A DNA stretch of 49,000 bases from Desulfofustis glycolicus DSM 9705. GTDB lineage: Bacteria; Desulfobacterota; Desulfobulbia; Desulfobulbales; Desulfocapsaceae. Positions 1 to 8,332 of this stretch are shown here, piece after piece. The notes under the pieces were generated by a model. That model was not told where the DNA came from and did no database searches. It saw only the letters and a program-made list of their open reading frames with translations. Numbering within the stretch: position 1 is the first letter of the stretch; each line of letters begins with the position of its first letter. The translations under genes and the position numbers were made by a program. The stretch lies in NCBI RefSeq assembly GCF_900130015.1, contig NZ_FQXS01000031.1, forward strand, positions 1 through 49,000, written 5' to 3'.

Positions 1-947
1 CGGAAGGCATCGGTATCATCCCAGTTCTTCGCTACCGGCGGGCCGAATATCTGGGCCAGCACCGGGTGACGCAGCGGCGTCGAATACTGGATGTCCAACT
101 CCTCGTACTCCGACCAGAAGGTCCGGTCCCAGGCCAGCTCGACCGTCAGGTTCTCCCAGGTATAGGCACCGGCTATCGTCAATACCGCCGGCGCCGGCAG
201 CGTCACGTTGCCGGTCGACTCGAAGACATACGGGGCCGGATAGTTGGTGTTCAGCGTCGCGTCGCCGGTCAGGTCGAGATCGACGTGCGAACGATAGGTC
301 ACCGACAGGTTCAACGCCTCCATCGGCTGCACCGCCACCGCCAGGTTGTAGCCGTAGTCGGCTTCCCAGTCTCCTTCCAGATCACGATCGAATCCGATCC
401 CTTCCGCCGTTCTGCCGCCGTTGCGGGCTATCGCTTTGGCCATCAGCAACCGCACGCCGCCGCTGATCGACAGGTAGTCGGTTACCGCGTAGGATACCGT
501 CGGGTTGATGTCGAAGACTTGCAGTGAAAACTTGCGTGCATAGGTGGCCGGGAACGGGTCCTCCCAGCGCTTGGCCAGGCCAAACGGCGCCGTTACCGAA
601 AAGCCGAAGCGGAAGTTGTAGAAATCGGGCGAGATCATGAATACCGTCGGCAACAGGAAGTTCTCGGTATCCGAGGTGCCGTTCATCAGCGGCGACCGAG
701 CGTCGGTATAGTCGATCTCGGTCAGGTGGATATAGGTGAAGTCGATCTCGGTCAGCCAGCCGTCCTCGGCGAAAGACATGTTTGCCGGATTGAAATAGCT
801 CGCGTCGGCGCCCTTTGCCGAGGCGATGTGGGCACCGGCCTTGGCCACCGAATCCGCCGACTGTTCCGGGATCCGATACCCCGACGCATAGGCCGAACTC
901 ACCGCAAACACCGAGGCCAAAGCCACCAGAGACATTGTCTTTTTCAT
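1..947 (-). CDS. FadL/TodX-family outer-membrane transport protein (C-terminus off the window)
   Basis: This is probably an outer-membrane beta-barrel that takes up long-chain fatty acids or other hydrophobic compounds. Read from the ATG at 947, the protein begins MKKTMSLVALASVFAVSSAY, a signal peptide with an Ala-x-Ala-like cleavage region. It continues with GYRIPEQSADSVAKAGA and SYFNPANMS, the N-terminal hatch motifs typical of the FadL/Toluene_X family, and then alternating barrel strands. About 315 codons are visible; FadL proteins usually have 400-450, so the remaining barrel lies beyond base 1. A Shine-Dalgarno AGGAGAGG precedes the ATG. The gene is the last visible member of the minus-strand operon with a thioesterase, an SCP2-like protein, etfAB and the ETF oxidoreductase, which supports fatty acid uptake as its role. 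Family assignment is confident; the exact substrate is inferred from context. Confidence 0.85.
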   Translation of the reverse strand, partial: MKKTMSLVALASVFAVSSAYASGYRIPEQSADSVAKAGAHIASAKGADASYFNPANMSFAEDGWLTEIDFTYIHLTEIDYTDARSPLMNGTSDTENFLLPTVFMISPDFYNFRFGFSVTAPFGLAKRWEDPFPATYARKFSLQVFDINPTVSYAVTDYLSISGGVRLLMAKAIARNGGRTAEGIGFDRDLEGDWEADYGYNLAVAVQPMEALNLSVTYRSHVDLDLTGDATLNTNYPAPYVFESTGNVTLPAPAVLTIAGAYTWENLTVELAWDRTFWSEYEELDIQYSTPLRHPVLAQIFGPPVAKNWDDTDAF

Positions 948-1032
948 GCCATCCTCTCCTTTTCAACTCGTTGACTGTCGACCTGACCGTATCTTGTTAC
1001 CGGCAGGCTCCCCTTATCCCATCCTTTCTCCT

Positions 1033-1449
1033 CTATGATCCGTCGGCTGCCATGCCGATTTTTCCCAGATCTGCAAGCAGTTCCCCCTCCATAACCATGG
1101 CCCTACCACTTGCATCCCGAACAACGAAGGTCACCAGGGCATCGGCAACTACTTCCCGGCTCTGCTTCAATACGATTTCCTGGCGCAGCACCGCACTCTT
1201 GTTGCCGACTTTCTCCAAAACGGTGGACACCAGCAGATGCTCTCCCACACCAACTGCTTTGCGGTAATTGACATTGATATTTACCACCAGGAAAACCCGG
1301 CCACTCCGTGCCCACTGTTCGAGATCGATTTTCGATTCGAGCTGAGCCCACCGATCTTCTTCAAAAAATTCGAGATAGCGGGCATTGTTGACATGGCCGT
1401 AAAAATCGGCATGATAACCGCGTACCTTGATTTCAGTCAGATAATCCAT
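1033..1449 (-). CDS. Acyl-CoA thioesterase, hotdog 4HBT (YbgC/FadM type)
   Basis: The predicted 138-residue protein is a single hotdog-fold thioesterase that would hydrolyse acyl-CoA thioesters in the cytoplasm. The signature is GYHADFYGHVNNARYLEFFE near residues 11-30, with the conserved Asp-15, His-19 and Asn-Asn used in 4HBT/YbgC/FadM enzymes, followed by the long hotdog helix. The length is normal for the family. It lies 84 bp after the SCP2-like gene and 85 bp before fadL in the same direction, so it is probably cotranscribed with the ETF operon. There it could release CoA from dead-end or excess acyl-CoA during beta-oxidation (inference). The start is the ATG at 1449; the ribosome binding site is weak. 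The exact acyl chain specificity cannot be read from the sequence. Confidence 0.85.
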   Translation of the reverse strand: MDYLTEIKVRGYHADFYGHVNNARYLEFFEEDRWAQLESKIDLEQWARSGRVFLVVNINVNYRKAVGVGEHLLVSTVLEKVGNKSAVLRQEIVLKQSREVVADALVTFVVRDASGRAMVMEGELLADLGKIGMAADGS

Positions 1450-1533
1450 GTATTGGCACCATCTCTTGAAAAATGCCGATCAGACCGTCCGGGGCGCACC
1501 CGAACGGCCGCGTTAGCATCGTCATCATCCCGC

Positions 1534-1845
1534 TCAGTCCGATTTCCCGAACGCTTTCAGAAAATTTTTCAATGAATCAGGATTATTAGACTTAATCTTG
1601 CCGGAAAGAAAGTCTCCCAGCCCCGGCCGATAGTCTTCCTGCCAGATTTTCAGGAAAAACTCCGCGCTGGTTTTACAGACGCAATCGGCGTTTTCGACGG
1701 TGCGCCCGTCTTCGACACGACAGTGATCGGCAGCCACGAAGACCGTCTTCTTACTGTTTTCCAGAGAAAAATAGTAGCTGGTCGGAGTCGTCACCACTCC
1801 GGCGACAAATGACCCCGGCAACGTGGCAAATATCTGTACGATCAT
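1534..1845 (-). CDS. SCP2 sterol-binding-like small protein
   Basis: The 103-residue protein resembles the SCP-2 lipid-binding fold. Its C-terminal half contains a SAEFFLKIWQ strand/helix and GDFLSGKIKSNNPDSLKNFL, matching the G-D/K-x-x-x-G-K(I/L) turn and final helix of small bacterial SCP2 domains. Such domains bind acyl chains or acyl-CoA and are often found beside fatty acid oxidation genes. The start ATG at 1845 follows a GGAG box and lies 10 bp after the etfA stop, so translation within the operon is tightly packed. Two cysteines form a C-x-C (residues about 55-57), which is not typical of the family and may mean nothing. A role as a lipid or acyl-CoA carrier is inferred from fold and neighbours; the hit is based on short motifs only. 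Confidence 0.6.
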   Translation of the reverse strand: MIVQIFATLPGSFVAGVVTTPTSYYFSLENSKKTVFVAADHCRVEDGRTVENADCVCKTSAEFFLKIWQEDYRPGLGDFLSGKIKSNNPDSLKNFLKAFGKSD

Positions 1846-1855
1846 AACGGCTCCA

Positions 1856-2773
1856 TCAGCTGGCAGTAAGCTTTTCGATCAACACCGGAACCAACTTGGT
1901 CAGGTCGGCTACGGCCAGCACATCGGCAACATCGCCGATCGGGGCGTCCCGATCGGTATTGATGGCCACGATAAAATCGGATTTCTTCATGCCGGCCAGA
2001 TGCTGAATGGCACCGGAGATACCGCAGGCGATATAGAGTTTGGGGGCAACCGACTGTCCGGTGGTACCCACCTGCCGGGCATGCTCCGCCCATTCCGCAT
2101 CGACGACCGGACGACTGGCCCCGTACTCGCCGCCGAAGGCCTTGGCCAGATCGGCAATCAGAGAGATGTTTTCCGGTTTGCCGATACCGCGGCCGGCACT
2201 GACGATCACTTCGGCCTTGCTCAGATCGATGCCGCCGGCCTCGGCGGCTTCATACCCGAGAAACTCCACCCGGTCCGTCGTCTCGACGGCAACCCGCTCG
2301 AGACTCGGAGCGGCGGTCTCCGGCTCGCTGCCTCCAAAAGCACCGGCCTGCAAGGTAACGACCGCACCGCCGGTCTTGATCTCCACGGTGCGCCGCAGCT
2401 TGGCATTACAGACCGGCACCACCAGCGTGCCATCGACGTAATCGACCACCTCCGAGACCTGGGCCAGGCCCAGGGCGCAAGCCACTCGCGGCGCCAGATC
2501 CCAGCCATAGCTGGAGTGGCTGAAGACCACCAGATCGGGCTTGACCTTGTCAATGGCAGCCAGCAGCAATTGTTTATGGACGGCTGGTCGATATTCGCCG
2601 TAGGTTTCGGCGTCAGCCAAATACAGGGTACCACCGTAAGCCGGCAGGGCAGCCTCGGAACCAACGACGAACATCGCGTGATCGGCTCCGGTCCGGGCGG
2701 CAAAACCAAGTAGGTCACTGATCGAACCGAGCACCTTGCCATCTCGATATTCCGCAACGAGCAATACTTTCAT
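1856..2773 (-). CDS. etfA: Electron transfer flavoprotein alpha subunit
   Basis: EtfA binds FAD and, with EtfB, accepts electrons from acyl-CoA dehydrogenases. The 305-residue length is typical. The C-terminal FAD-binding domain is clear: VSAGRGIGK, GASRPVVDA, QVGTTGQSVAPKLYIACGIS and GAIQHLAGMKKSDFIVAINT, followed by D-x-x-AP-I-x-D-V-AD. It is preceded 10 bp upstream by etfB with a strong AGGAGG site before its own ATG. The neighbouring membrane Fe-S oxidoreductase gene, rather than a FixCX pair, indicates a non-bifurcating or membrane-coupled ETF that sends beta-oxidation electrons to menaquinone (inference from context and from similar operons in Desulfobacterota). Expression is probably controlled by the operator-bearing promoter upstream of the first gene of the operon. 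Confidence 0.95.
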   Translation of the reverse strand: MKVLLVAEYRDGKVLGSISDLLGFAARTGADHAMFVVGSEAALPAYGGTLYLADAETYGEYRPAVHKQLLLAAIDKVKPDLVVFSHSSYGWDLAPRVACALGLAQVSEVVDYVDGTLVVPVCNAKLRRTVEIKTGGAVVTLQAGAFGGSEPETAAPSLERVAVETTDRVEFLGYEAAEAGGIDLSKAEVIVSAGRGIGKPENISLIADLAKAFGGEYGASRPVVDAEWAEHARQVGTTGQSVAPKLYIACGISGAIQHLAGMKKSDFIVAINTDRDAPIGDVADVLAVADLTKLVPVLIEKLTAS

Positions 2774-2783
2774 CGTCTTCCTC

Positions 2784-3557
2784 CTACGCCAACACGGCGG
2801 TCTTTTCCTTGAGAATGGTGATCAGGCGATCGGCGACTTCGGCGGGCTCTCCCTCGAGAATCAGGCCACCGCCTTTCTTTTCCGGAAAGTACAGCTTCGC
2901 CGTCTGCTGACGCGCTTCGACTTTTAGTACGTCGGCGACGCCAACCGTGATCAGCTCCTTCTTCTTGGCCTTCATGATATTGGGCAGGGTCGGATAGCGG
3001 GGATTGTTCAATCCGAGCTGGCAGGTAACCACGGCCGGCAGGCCGGTGGCGACGCGGGCCTTGACACCGCCCTCGAGTTCGCGCCTCAGTTCGAGCCGAC
3101 CGTCGGCCAGCGAGAATGCGACCACCGTGGAAACACCGGGCAGATCGAGCAACTCGGCAACGAGAATGCCGACCTGGCCGCTGCCGCGATCCTGGGACTG
3201 CATGCCGGTCAGGATCAGATCGAAGTTCTTGTCCCTGGCATACTCGGCGATCATGCCGGCGATCTGGAACGGCTCCCGGCTGCTGACTTCGTCGTCGGCG
3301 ATATGAACACCCCGGTCGCACCCCATGGCCAGCGCCTTTTTGATGGTCTCCTTGACCTTGTCGGGACCGATCGACAACACGGTGATATCGGCGTCACCAA
3401 CCTGCTCCTTGACCAGCACCGCCTGCTCGACGGCAAACTCGTCATATTCGTTCATCCGCCAGGCCAGGTCGGCGGTGTCGTACCAGCGACTGTCGGCGGC
3501 CACTTTAAATTTTGATTCCATATCCGGAACCTGTTTGATACACACGAGAATCTTCAT
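2784..3557 (-). CDS. etfB: Electron transfer flavoprotein beta subunit
   Basis: EtfB (257 residues) forms the nucleotide-binding partner of EtfA. The N-terminus MKILVCIKQVPDMESKFKV is diagnostic, followed by NEYDEFAVEQAVLVKEQ, the DRGVHI(A)DDE region and the DLILTGMQSQDRGSGQVG segment of the ETF beta fold, then LPAVVTCQLGLNNPRYPTLP near residue 175-195 (ETF beta signature). A strong AAAGGAGGG site precedes the ATG at 3557, 12 bp after the stop of the ETF oxidoreductase gene. Gene order oxidoreductase-etfB-etfA is common where a membrane Fe-S protein oxidises ETF. The AMP-binding loop looks intact; no sign of a second bifurcating FAD environment was checked in detail. Confidence 0.95.
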   Translation of the reverse strand: MKILVCIKQVPDMESKFKVAADSRWYDTADLAWRMNEYDEFAVEQAVLVKEQVGDADITVLSIGPDKVKETIKKALAMGCDRGVHIADDEVSSREPFQIAGMIAEYARDKNFDLILTGMQSQDRGSGQVGILVAELLDLPGVSTVVAFSLADGRLELRRELEGGVKARVATGLPAVVTCQLGLNNPRYPTLPNIMKAKKKELITVGVADVLKVEARQQTAKLYFPEKKGGGLILEGEPAEVADRLITILKEKTAVLA

Positions 3558-3569
3558 GGCTCCCTCCTT

Positions 3570-5564
3570 TCAAGATCTGCCTTCCGGCAAACAATCCGCC
3601 AGCACTTCGGCGATATCCTTTGGTTTTAACGATCCATCGGCGTCGGCTCCCTTGACGCCGTCTTCAAACATGGTCAGACAGAACGGACAGTTGGACAACA
3701 ATTGCGGGGCACCGGTGGCGACGGCCATCCGCACCCGCTTGACACTGATCCTCTCACCGATATTTTCCTCGGCCAGGATCCGGCCGCCACCGGCGCTGCA
3801 GCAAAATGCTTCGGAGCGATTCTTCTCCATCTCCACAATCCGCCCGCCGGCTGCTCGAATCAGCGCCCGGGGCGCCTCATAGATGTCGTTGTGTCGGCCA
3901 AGATAGCAGGAATCGTGATAGGTGCAGGAGAAATCGGCGCCATTGATCTTCAAGCGGCCGGAAGAGATGAGTCTCTCAAGAAACACCGTGTACGATTCGA
4001 CCTCGATCGCCAGGCCGAGATCGCGATAATCCTTGGTCAGGGTGTTGTAGCAGTGCGGACAACTGGTCACCACCTTCGCTGCCCCGCTGGCATCGATCTT
4101 TTCGATATTTTCCACGGCCAGGGTCTGATAGAGGTATTCGTTGCCCATCTTGCGCATCGGCTCGCCACAGCACTTCTCCTCCTTGCCGAGGATGCCGACC
4201 CGGATGCCCGCCGCCCGGCAGAGCTTGACGAAACTGCGGGCCACCGCGATATTACGTTTGTCGAACGATGCGTAACAACCGACAAAATAAAGAATATCGA
4301 CTTCTCCACCGCTGCCGATAATCTCGACATCAAGTCCTTCCGCCCAGTCACCGCGCGCAGCGTAGCCGCTGCCGAGCGGATTGCCGTTGACTTCGGTCTG
4401 TTCCATCGCGGTCATCACCTCATCGCCGGGGAACTCCCCTTCCATCAACACGAGCGAACGGCGCATCTCGATGATCTTGGGAACATGCTCGATAGCCGCC
4501 GGACAGATTTCCTGGCAGGCCCGACAGGTGGTACAGGCCCAGAGAACATCTCTGCCGATAGTATCGATCAGGTCGCTGTCCGGCTTACCGAAAGCAACTT
4601 CACCGATCTGGTTGACCAGCTTCATCGGCGACAGCGGCTTGGCGGTGCTCCAGGCCGGGCAACGGTCCTGGCAGCGCTTGCACAGGGTGCAGGCGTCAGC
4701 GTCGAAGATGTCTTTCCAGCTCAGGTCGGCAACAACCGTCGCACCGAATTTCTCGCTCTCCTCATCCTCCAGGTCGAGTGTGACCAGTTTGCCCTTCGGG
4801 CCACGGTCGGCGAACAGGTAGTTGGCGCTGGTGGTGAAGATATGGCGAAATTTGGTATACGGAATACTGACGATAAAACCGACGGCAAGCAGCAGATGCA
4901 GCCACCAGAGCAGCTTGTGCAGGCTGCGCAGATCTTCTTCGCCGATGCCTGCCAGGGACTTGGCAAAGAGCAGGCCGACCGGCGACCAGGCAGCCAGCGG
5001 CGTGCCAAGCTCGGTTACCGCCATCCGTGCGCCCTCGATGACGAAACCGGTGACCAGGATGATGAAGAGCAGCCCATGCATCAGGGCATCGTCAGGCCCG
5101 GTGGTCAGCCCTTCCGGCCGCATGACATAGCGGCGAACGAACAGTCCGCCGAGCATGATGATCGCAACCAAGCCGGCCAGATCGAGAACCAGTGAAAACC
5201 AAGCGTAAAAACTTCCCTTCAGGAAGACCAAACCAAAGAGTGGGTCGGTGAAATCAGCCTGGATGAAGACCAGGGTGGTACCGATGACCAGGAGCAGAAA
5301 ACCCCAGAAAAAGAGCGCGTGAAACAGCCCCGGCCAGGCGACGCGGAGGACTTTTTTCTGCGACAGTACAGCGCCCAGCATCTCACCGACCCGTTCGCCG
5401 ATCCGGTCCAGCCGGTCCAGCGACCGTCCCTGCCGATAAACGACGCGGCGCTGCAAAAAGGCCCGCACCATGATCGCCACGGCGGCCAGGGCCAGCAGAT
5501 ACATCGGCACCAGAGTCAGGGCGCCGTGTCCGACATTCCAATAAATCTCCCGGGTGAATTCCAT
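3570..5564 (-). CDS. Membrane Fe-S oxidoreductase (NarI-like domain, two 4Fe-4S motifs, two CCG domains), probable ETF:menaquinone oxidoreductase
   Basis: This 664-residue protein probably transfers electrons from reduced EtfAB to the quinone pool. The N-terminal third has several hydrophobic helices with a nitrate-reductase-gamma-like layout (for example VAWPGLFHALFFWGFLLLVI and LLWWLHLLLAVGFI), expected to bind haem b. Two ferredoxin-type motifs follow: CTLCKRCQDRCP and CTTCRACQEICP. The C-terminal half has paired CCG (DUF224) domains, seen as FVGCYASFDKRN...CCGEP...SCPHCYNTL and DSCYLGR...FCCSAGGG. The reading frame runs open to 5882, but the ATG at 5564 (MEFTREIYWNVGHG) with GGAGAA in front is the right start, because upstream residues have no family character. 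It heads the etf operon and has a near-consensus promoter with a MerR-type operator at 5628-5656. Confidence 0.88.
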   Translation of the reverse strand: MEFTREIYWNVGHGALTLVPMYLLALAAVAIMVRAFLQRRVVYRQGRSLDRLDRIGERVGEMLGAVLSQKKVLRVAWPGLFHALFFWGFLLLVIGTTLVFIQADFTDPLFGLVFLKGSFYAWFSLVLDLAGLVAIIMLGGLFVRRYVMRPEGLTTGPDDALMHGLLFIILVTGFVIEGARMAVTELGTPLAAWSPVGLLFAKSLAGIGEEDLRSLHKLLWWLHLLLAVGFIVSIPYTKFRHIFTTSANYLFADRGPKGKLVTLDLEDEESEKFGATVVADLSWKDIFDADACTLCKRCQDRCPAWSTAKPLSPMKLVNQIGEVAFGKPDSDLIDTIGRDVLWACTTCRACQEICPAAIEHVPKIIEMRRSLVLMEGEFPGDEVMTAMEQTEVNGNPLGSGYAARGDWAEGLDVEIIGSGGEVDILYFVGCYASFDKRNIAVARSFVKLCRAAGIRVGILGKEEKCCGEPMRKMGNEYLYQTLAVENIEKIDASGAAKVVTSCPHCYNTLTKDYRDLGLAIEVESYTVFLERLISSGRLKINGADFSCTYHDSCYLGRHNDIYEAPRALIRAAGGRIVEMEKNRSEAFCCSAGGGRILAEENIGERISVKRVRMAVATGAPQLLSNCPFCLTMFEDGVKGADADGSLKPKDIAEVLADCLPEGRS

Positions 5565-5627
5565 GCTTTTCTCCGTTGTCAATGGACCTTGACTCCGTTG
5601 TCGAATCGACCGGAAACCGCTTGTCCC

Positions 5628-5656
5628 TTTATAAATGTTGTTTACGTTAAGGTCAA
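5628..5656 (-). promoter_or_regulatory. Sigma70-type promoter with MerR/LiuR-like operator for the etf operon
   Basis: On the minus strand a TTGACC (-35, 5651-5656) and TATAAA (-10, 5628-5633) are separated by exactly 17 bp, about 60 bp upstream of the oxidoreductase ATG. The 15-bp sequence read on the plus strand as TTACGTTAAGGTCAA (5642-5656) covers the -35 box and half of the spacer. Near-identical 15-mers occur at 5770-5784 and 21968-21982. The overlap with promoter elements suggests control by the divergent MerR-family protein; whether it represses or activates is not visible. Confidence 0.7.
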
Positions 5657-5728
5657 GACAAAATAAACATTCCCCAGGCTTCTCGTCTCTTGCCCTCCAT
5701 TGGCGGGCCTTGGCAAACACTTTTTTGT

Positions 5729-5784
5729 TTGACAGTCGAGCTGCCACCGTGCTATGGTGGTGTTGAAAGTTACGTAAAGGTAAA
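5729..5784 (+). promoter_or_regulatory. Probable promoter and operator of the MerR-family gene
   Basis: TTGACA (5729-5734) and TATGGT (5753-5758) are spaced by 18 bp and point towards the regulator gene at 5969. The operator-like TTACGTAAAGGTAAA lies at 5770-5784, just past the expected start of transcription, a position suited to negative autoregulation. The leader to the ATG would be about 200 nt with no other recognisable element. The promoter is moderately supported; the operator is supported by its match to the two other sites in the window. Confidence 0.5.
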
Positions 5785-5968
5785 GTGGATCGATCCGTCC
5801 AGCCCGCTCCTCCTGCCACCAGGCACAGAGTGCGTGACGGGACAGGCGGCACGGTCCGCCACTTCCGCCTCACCTGCCGCACCAGAGGCTGTTTTGCCTG
5901 CTTGCTGCCATCGGCACAAGAGACGGCGCGAAAACACGTTATCGACCTGCCGAAAGCAAGGAATGACT

Positions 5969-6373
5969 ATGACCAGGAAAGCAACAAAACCTGTACAAAT
6001 CGGCGAGTTGGCCAGGCAACTCGGTATCACCACCCGAACCATCCGCTACTACGAGGAAATCGGTCTGATGGGCAAGAACGACCGACTCGGCGGCAGCACC
6101 AGGATGTACAACAAAGATGATATCCTGCGCCTGAAGTTCATCCTGAAAATGAAGGCCATGGGCGTATCGCTCAAGGAAATCCAGGAGCTTTCCGATATCT
6201 TCGACATCAACGATCAGGACTTCACCACCATCACCCCGAAACTGATTGCCATCCTCGACCACCATATTGCCAAGGTGGACGATAAAATAGCCAAACTCTC
6301 CTCGTTGCGCAACGATATCGTCAACTATCGCGTACGCATCATGGACTTGCTCGAAAACGGGAAGCCAGCCTGA
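5969..6373 (+). CDS. MerR-family transcriptional regulator (LiuR-like), candidate fatty acid oxidation regulator
   Basis: The 134-residue protein has an N-terminal MerR winged helix-turn-helix: VQIGELARQLGITTRTIRYY and EEIGLMG near residues 8-33, then G-S-T-R-x-Y and ILRLKFILKMKAMGVSLKEI. A dimerisation coiled coil follows (DHHIAKVDDKIAKLSSLRND). The metal-binding cysteines of MerR/CueR/ZntR are absent, as in LiuR and related regulators of acyl-CoA metabolism. Two ATGs are possible, at 5963 and 5969; AAGGA at 5958-5962 is correctly spaced only for 5969. It is divergent from the etf operon and three similar operator sequences in the window lie at its own promoter, the etf promoter and the fadD promoter. 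Regulation of beta-oxidation is therefore inferred; the effector may be an acyl-CoA or free fatty acid. Confidence 0.85.
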   Translation: MTRKATKPVQIGELARQLGITTRTIRYYEEIGLMGKNDRLGGSTRMYNKDDILRLKFILKMKAMGVSLKEIQELSDIFDINDQDFTTITPKLIAILDHHIAKVDDKIAKLSSLRNDIVNYRVRIMDLLENGKPA

Positions 6374-6962
6374 CAGCAGACGGGGATCAACTCCCGATCA
6401 CACGGTACTGCTAACGATCAACATTCTGTCGCACCTCTCTGCAGTTGAAAAGCACGGCGAGAGACTCCTAAAGACGAAGCGTTTCGTTTCGCTCGCCGCA
6501 ACTCTGCCGGACCGTCAAGCATCCGCTGCACCGAATAATGCCGGCCGTGGTTTTTTTGACCGAACTGGTTGATTTTCGCACATTTCTCTTGTTTTTCCGA
6601 TGCATCTGCGTTATAGGTTTTGCGTGTTCCTAACGAAAATCAGATCAGATTTGGTGTCTTTCGTCACCTGTCATGCAGTTTTCTGCAGTCTCGTTACCGA
6701 CAAGGATTCTGGCTGATCGATAAAGCTGGGAACCACTACACGTTGATTCTTCGTCGGCGGCGCTTCCCTGCATTACGCAGACCCTGTCACATCGGTTGCC
6801 GGCCTGTATGGCCAGACCGCGCTACAGGATCGCCTCTGGCGACGGAGAATCGTTACAAACCGTCGGTCCGGCCAACAACGGACCGATGCCGCAGATCGCA
6901 CGGCGGTAAGCGGCGCATGACCAACGGGCTTATAATCGCCCACACCAACAGGAGTATCAGTA
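6374..6962 (+). other. Intergenic region between merR-like gene and cold-shock gene
   Basis: No convincing gene was found in these 589 bases. An open frame from 6620 to 6991 runs through the cold-shock start and has no protein-like features. A TATAAT at 6931-6936 about 26 bp before the cold-shock ATG is a candidate -10 box without a good -35. A CGGCGAG/CTCGCCG stem (about 6458-6503) encloses a GAAGCGTTTCGTTTC stretch and may be part of the regulator's 3' end structure. The usual long cspA-type 5' leader could not be confirmed. Confidence 0.4.
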
Positions 6963-7163
6963 ATGTCAGAAGGAACAGTGAAATGGTTTAATGATGCAAA
7001 GGGTTTTGGCTTTATCGAGCAAGATGGAGGTCAGGATGTCTTTGTGCATCATTCCGCTATTCAGTCAGAAGGATTCCGAACCCTCGCCGAGGGAGAGCGG
7101 GTCAGATTCGAAATTGTCGACGGTGCGAAAGGACCGGCTGCAAAAAACGTCCAGAAAGCCTGA
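6963..7163 (+). CDS. Cold-shock domain protein (CspA family)
   Basis: A 66-residue single cold-shock domain with both RNA-binding motifs: [12 protein letters not shown] (RNP1, residues 7-18) and DVFVHHSAI (RNP2, about 25-33). The protein would act as an RNA chaperone or antiterminator in the cytoplasm. AGGAGTATCAGTA precedes the ATG. The end GPAAKNVQ is standard for the family. A strong terminator follows at 7262. A paralogue with 66 residues is encoded at 44073-44273; the two differ mainly in residues 34-60. Whether either is cold-inducible cannot be told from the coding sequence. Confidence 0.95.
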   Translation: MSEGTVKWFNDAKGFGFIEQDGGQDVFVHHSAIQSEGFRTLAEGERVRFEIVDGAKGPAAKNVQKA

Positions 7164-7261
7164 CGGACAGCACACCCATACGATCCCGGGGCGGCGGGCC
7201 TGCGCTCCTGCCCCGATCGGCGCAGAAACAGTTCGGAATGACTGACCATACATTCCGCAGA

Positions 7262-7293
7262 ACGGGGCAGACGAAAATCTGCCCCGTTTTTTT
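7262..7293 (+). terminator. Rho-independent terminator after the cold-shock gene
   Basis: A perfect 10-bp stem ACGGGGCAGA / TCTGCCCCGT with a six-base loop (CGAAAA) is followed by seven T residues. The T tract reaches the stop codon of mtnA on the opposite strand. Confidence 0.9.
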
Positions 7294-8332
7294 ATTCATC
7301 TCTCTTCCCGTCTTTTTCCCACCAACCGGCGGCACCGATCGATTCCCGGCCGAACACCCCGGTGTCCAGGATCCATGCCGTCACCAATTCGGCCGGCGTC
7401 ACGTCGAAGGCCGGATTTTCCGCCGGACTCTGCTCCGGAGCCCAGCGGCAGCTGCCGAATGAACCGCTGACCCCGCGGACTTCCGCAGCATCGCGTTGCT
7501 CGATCGGAATAGCTCGACCATTTGGACAGGATGGATCGATAGTGCTGCACGGCGCCACGACATAGAAGGGAACCCGATGATAATGGGCCAGAACAGCCAG
7601 CGAATAGGTGCCGATCTTGTTGGCAAAATCACCGTTGACACCAATCCGGTCACTACCGACGAAAATGCGCTGCACCTCGCCGCGCCGCATCAGCTGAGCC
7701 GCGGCATTATCACAGATGATGCGGTGATCGATGCCATGCTGCAGACATTCCCAGGCGGTCAGGCGACCGCCCTGGAGCAACGGCCGGGTCTCGTCCACCC
7801 AGACAAAGGGTCGCTTCCCCTGTCGGTGAGCTGTCAGGATAACCCCAAAAGCGGTGCCGATGCCGGCTGTTGCCAGACCGCCGGTATTACAGTGGGTCAG
7901 GATCATCTCCCGCTCCCCGACCAGTTGTGCTCCGTAATGGGCCATCCGGTCGCACTGCTGTACATCTTCCCGGCAGATCTGCAGCGCCTCTTCAATCAAT
8001 GAGGCGGGATACTCCGGCCCGCCCATCAACGGCACCAACCGGTCGATGGTATTCATCAGGTTGACGGCGGTCGGCCGAGCCCGACGCAGACGTGCAGCGT
8101 CCACAATCAATTCTTCGGGATGACTGCCTCGCCGGGCCAGCAGGGCGAGCAGCAATCCGGCCGCGACCCCGATGGCCGGCGCCCCGCGAATGGCCAGCCG
8201 ACGCATCAGCTCGATCAGCGTATCGACATCGCCGCAGCGCAGCCACACCTCACGCTGGGGCAGCAGACTTTGATCGAGGATCGAAAGGGAGGTGCCATTG
8301 CAGACCAGTCCGGCACTGTGGAAATCGATCAT
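7292..8332 (-). CDS. mtnA: S-methyl-5-thioribose-1-phosphate isomerase
   Basis: MtnA converts methylthioribose-1-phosphate to methylthioribulose-1-phosphate in the salvage of methylthioadenosine. The 346-residue protein shows the eIF2B-alpha/M1Pi fold: RRLAIRGAPAIGVAAG near residue 44-59, RPTAVNLMNTIDRL, ILTHCNTGGLATAGIGTAFG with the catalytic Cys-148, and FVGSDRIGVNGDFANKIGTY with the catalytic Asp-228. Its ATG overlaps the stop of the upstream class II aldolase gene by 4 bp (ATGA), implying translational coupling. With a nitrilase/amidase gene before that, the three form an MTA or methionine salvage operon. A shared role with 5-deoxyribose-1-phosphate is possible in DHAP-shunt organisms. 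Confidence 0.93.
   Translation of the reverse strand: MIDFHSAGLVCNGTSLSILDQSLLPQREVWLRCGDVDTLIELMRRLAIRGAPAIGVAAGLLLALLARRGSHPEELIVDAARLRRARPTAVNLMNTIDRLVPLMGGPEYPASLIEEALQICREDVQQCDRMAHYGAQLVGEREMILTHCNTGGLATAGIGTAFGVILTAHRQGKRPFVWVDETRPLLQGGRLTAWECLQHGIDHRIICDNAAAQLMRRGEVQRIFVGSDRIGVNGDFANKIGTYSLAVLAHYHRVPFYVVAPCSTIDPSCPNGRAIPIEQRDAAEVRGVSGSFGSCRWAPEQSPAENPAFDVTPAELVTAWILDTGVFGRESIGAAGWWEKDGKRDE

Noticed and set aside
382-966. Minus-strand open frame in the fadL region (194 codons)
   Set aside because: It is out of frame with the clear FadL reading frame from 947 and has no protein-like features.
3702-5195. Long plus-strand open frame (497 codons) opposite the ETF oxidoreductase
   Set aside because: Antisense shadow of a well-supported gene; no conserved motifs.
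6620-6991. Open frame ahead of the cold-shock gene
   Set aside because: Arg-rich, no family motif, and it overlaps the cold-shock start.
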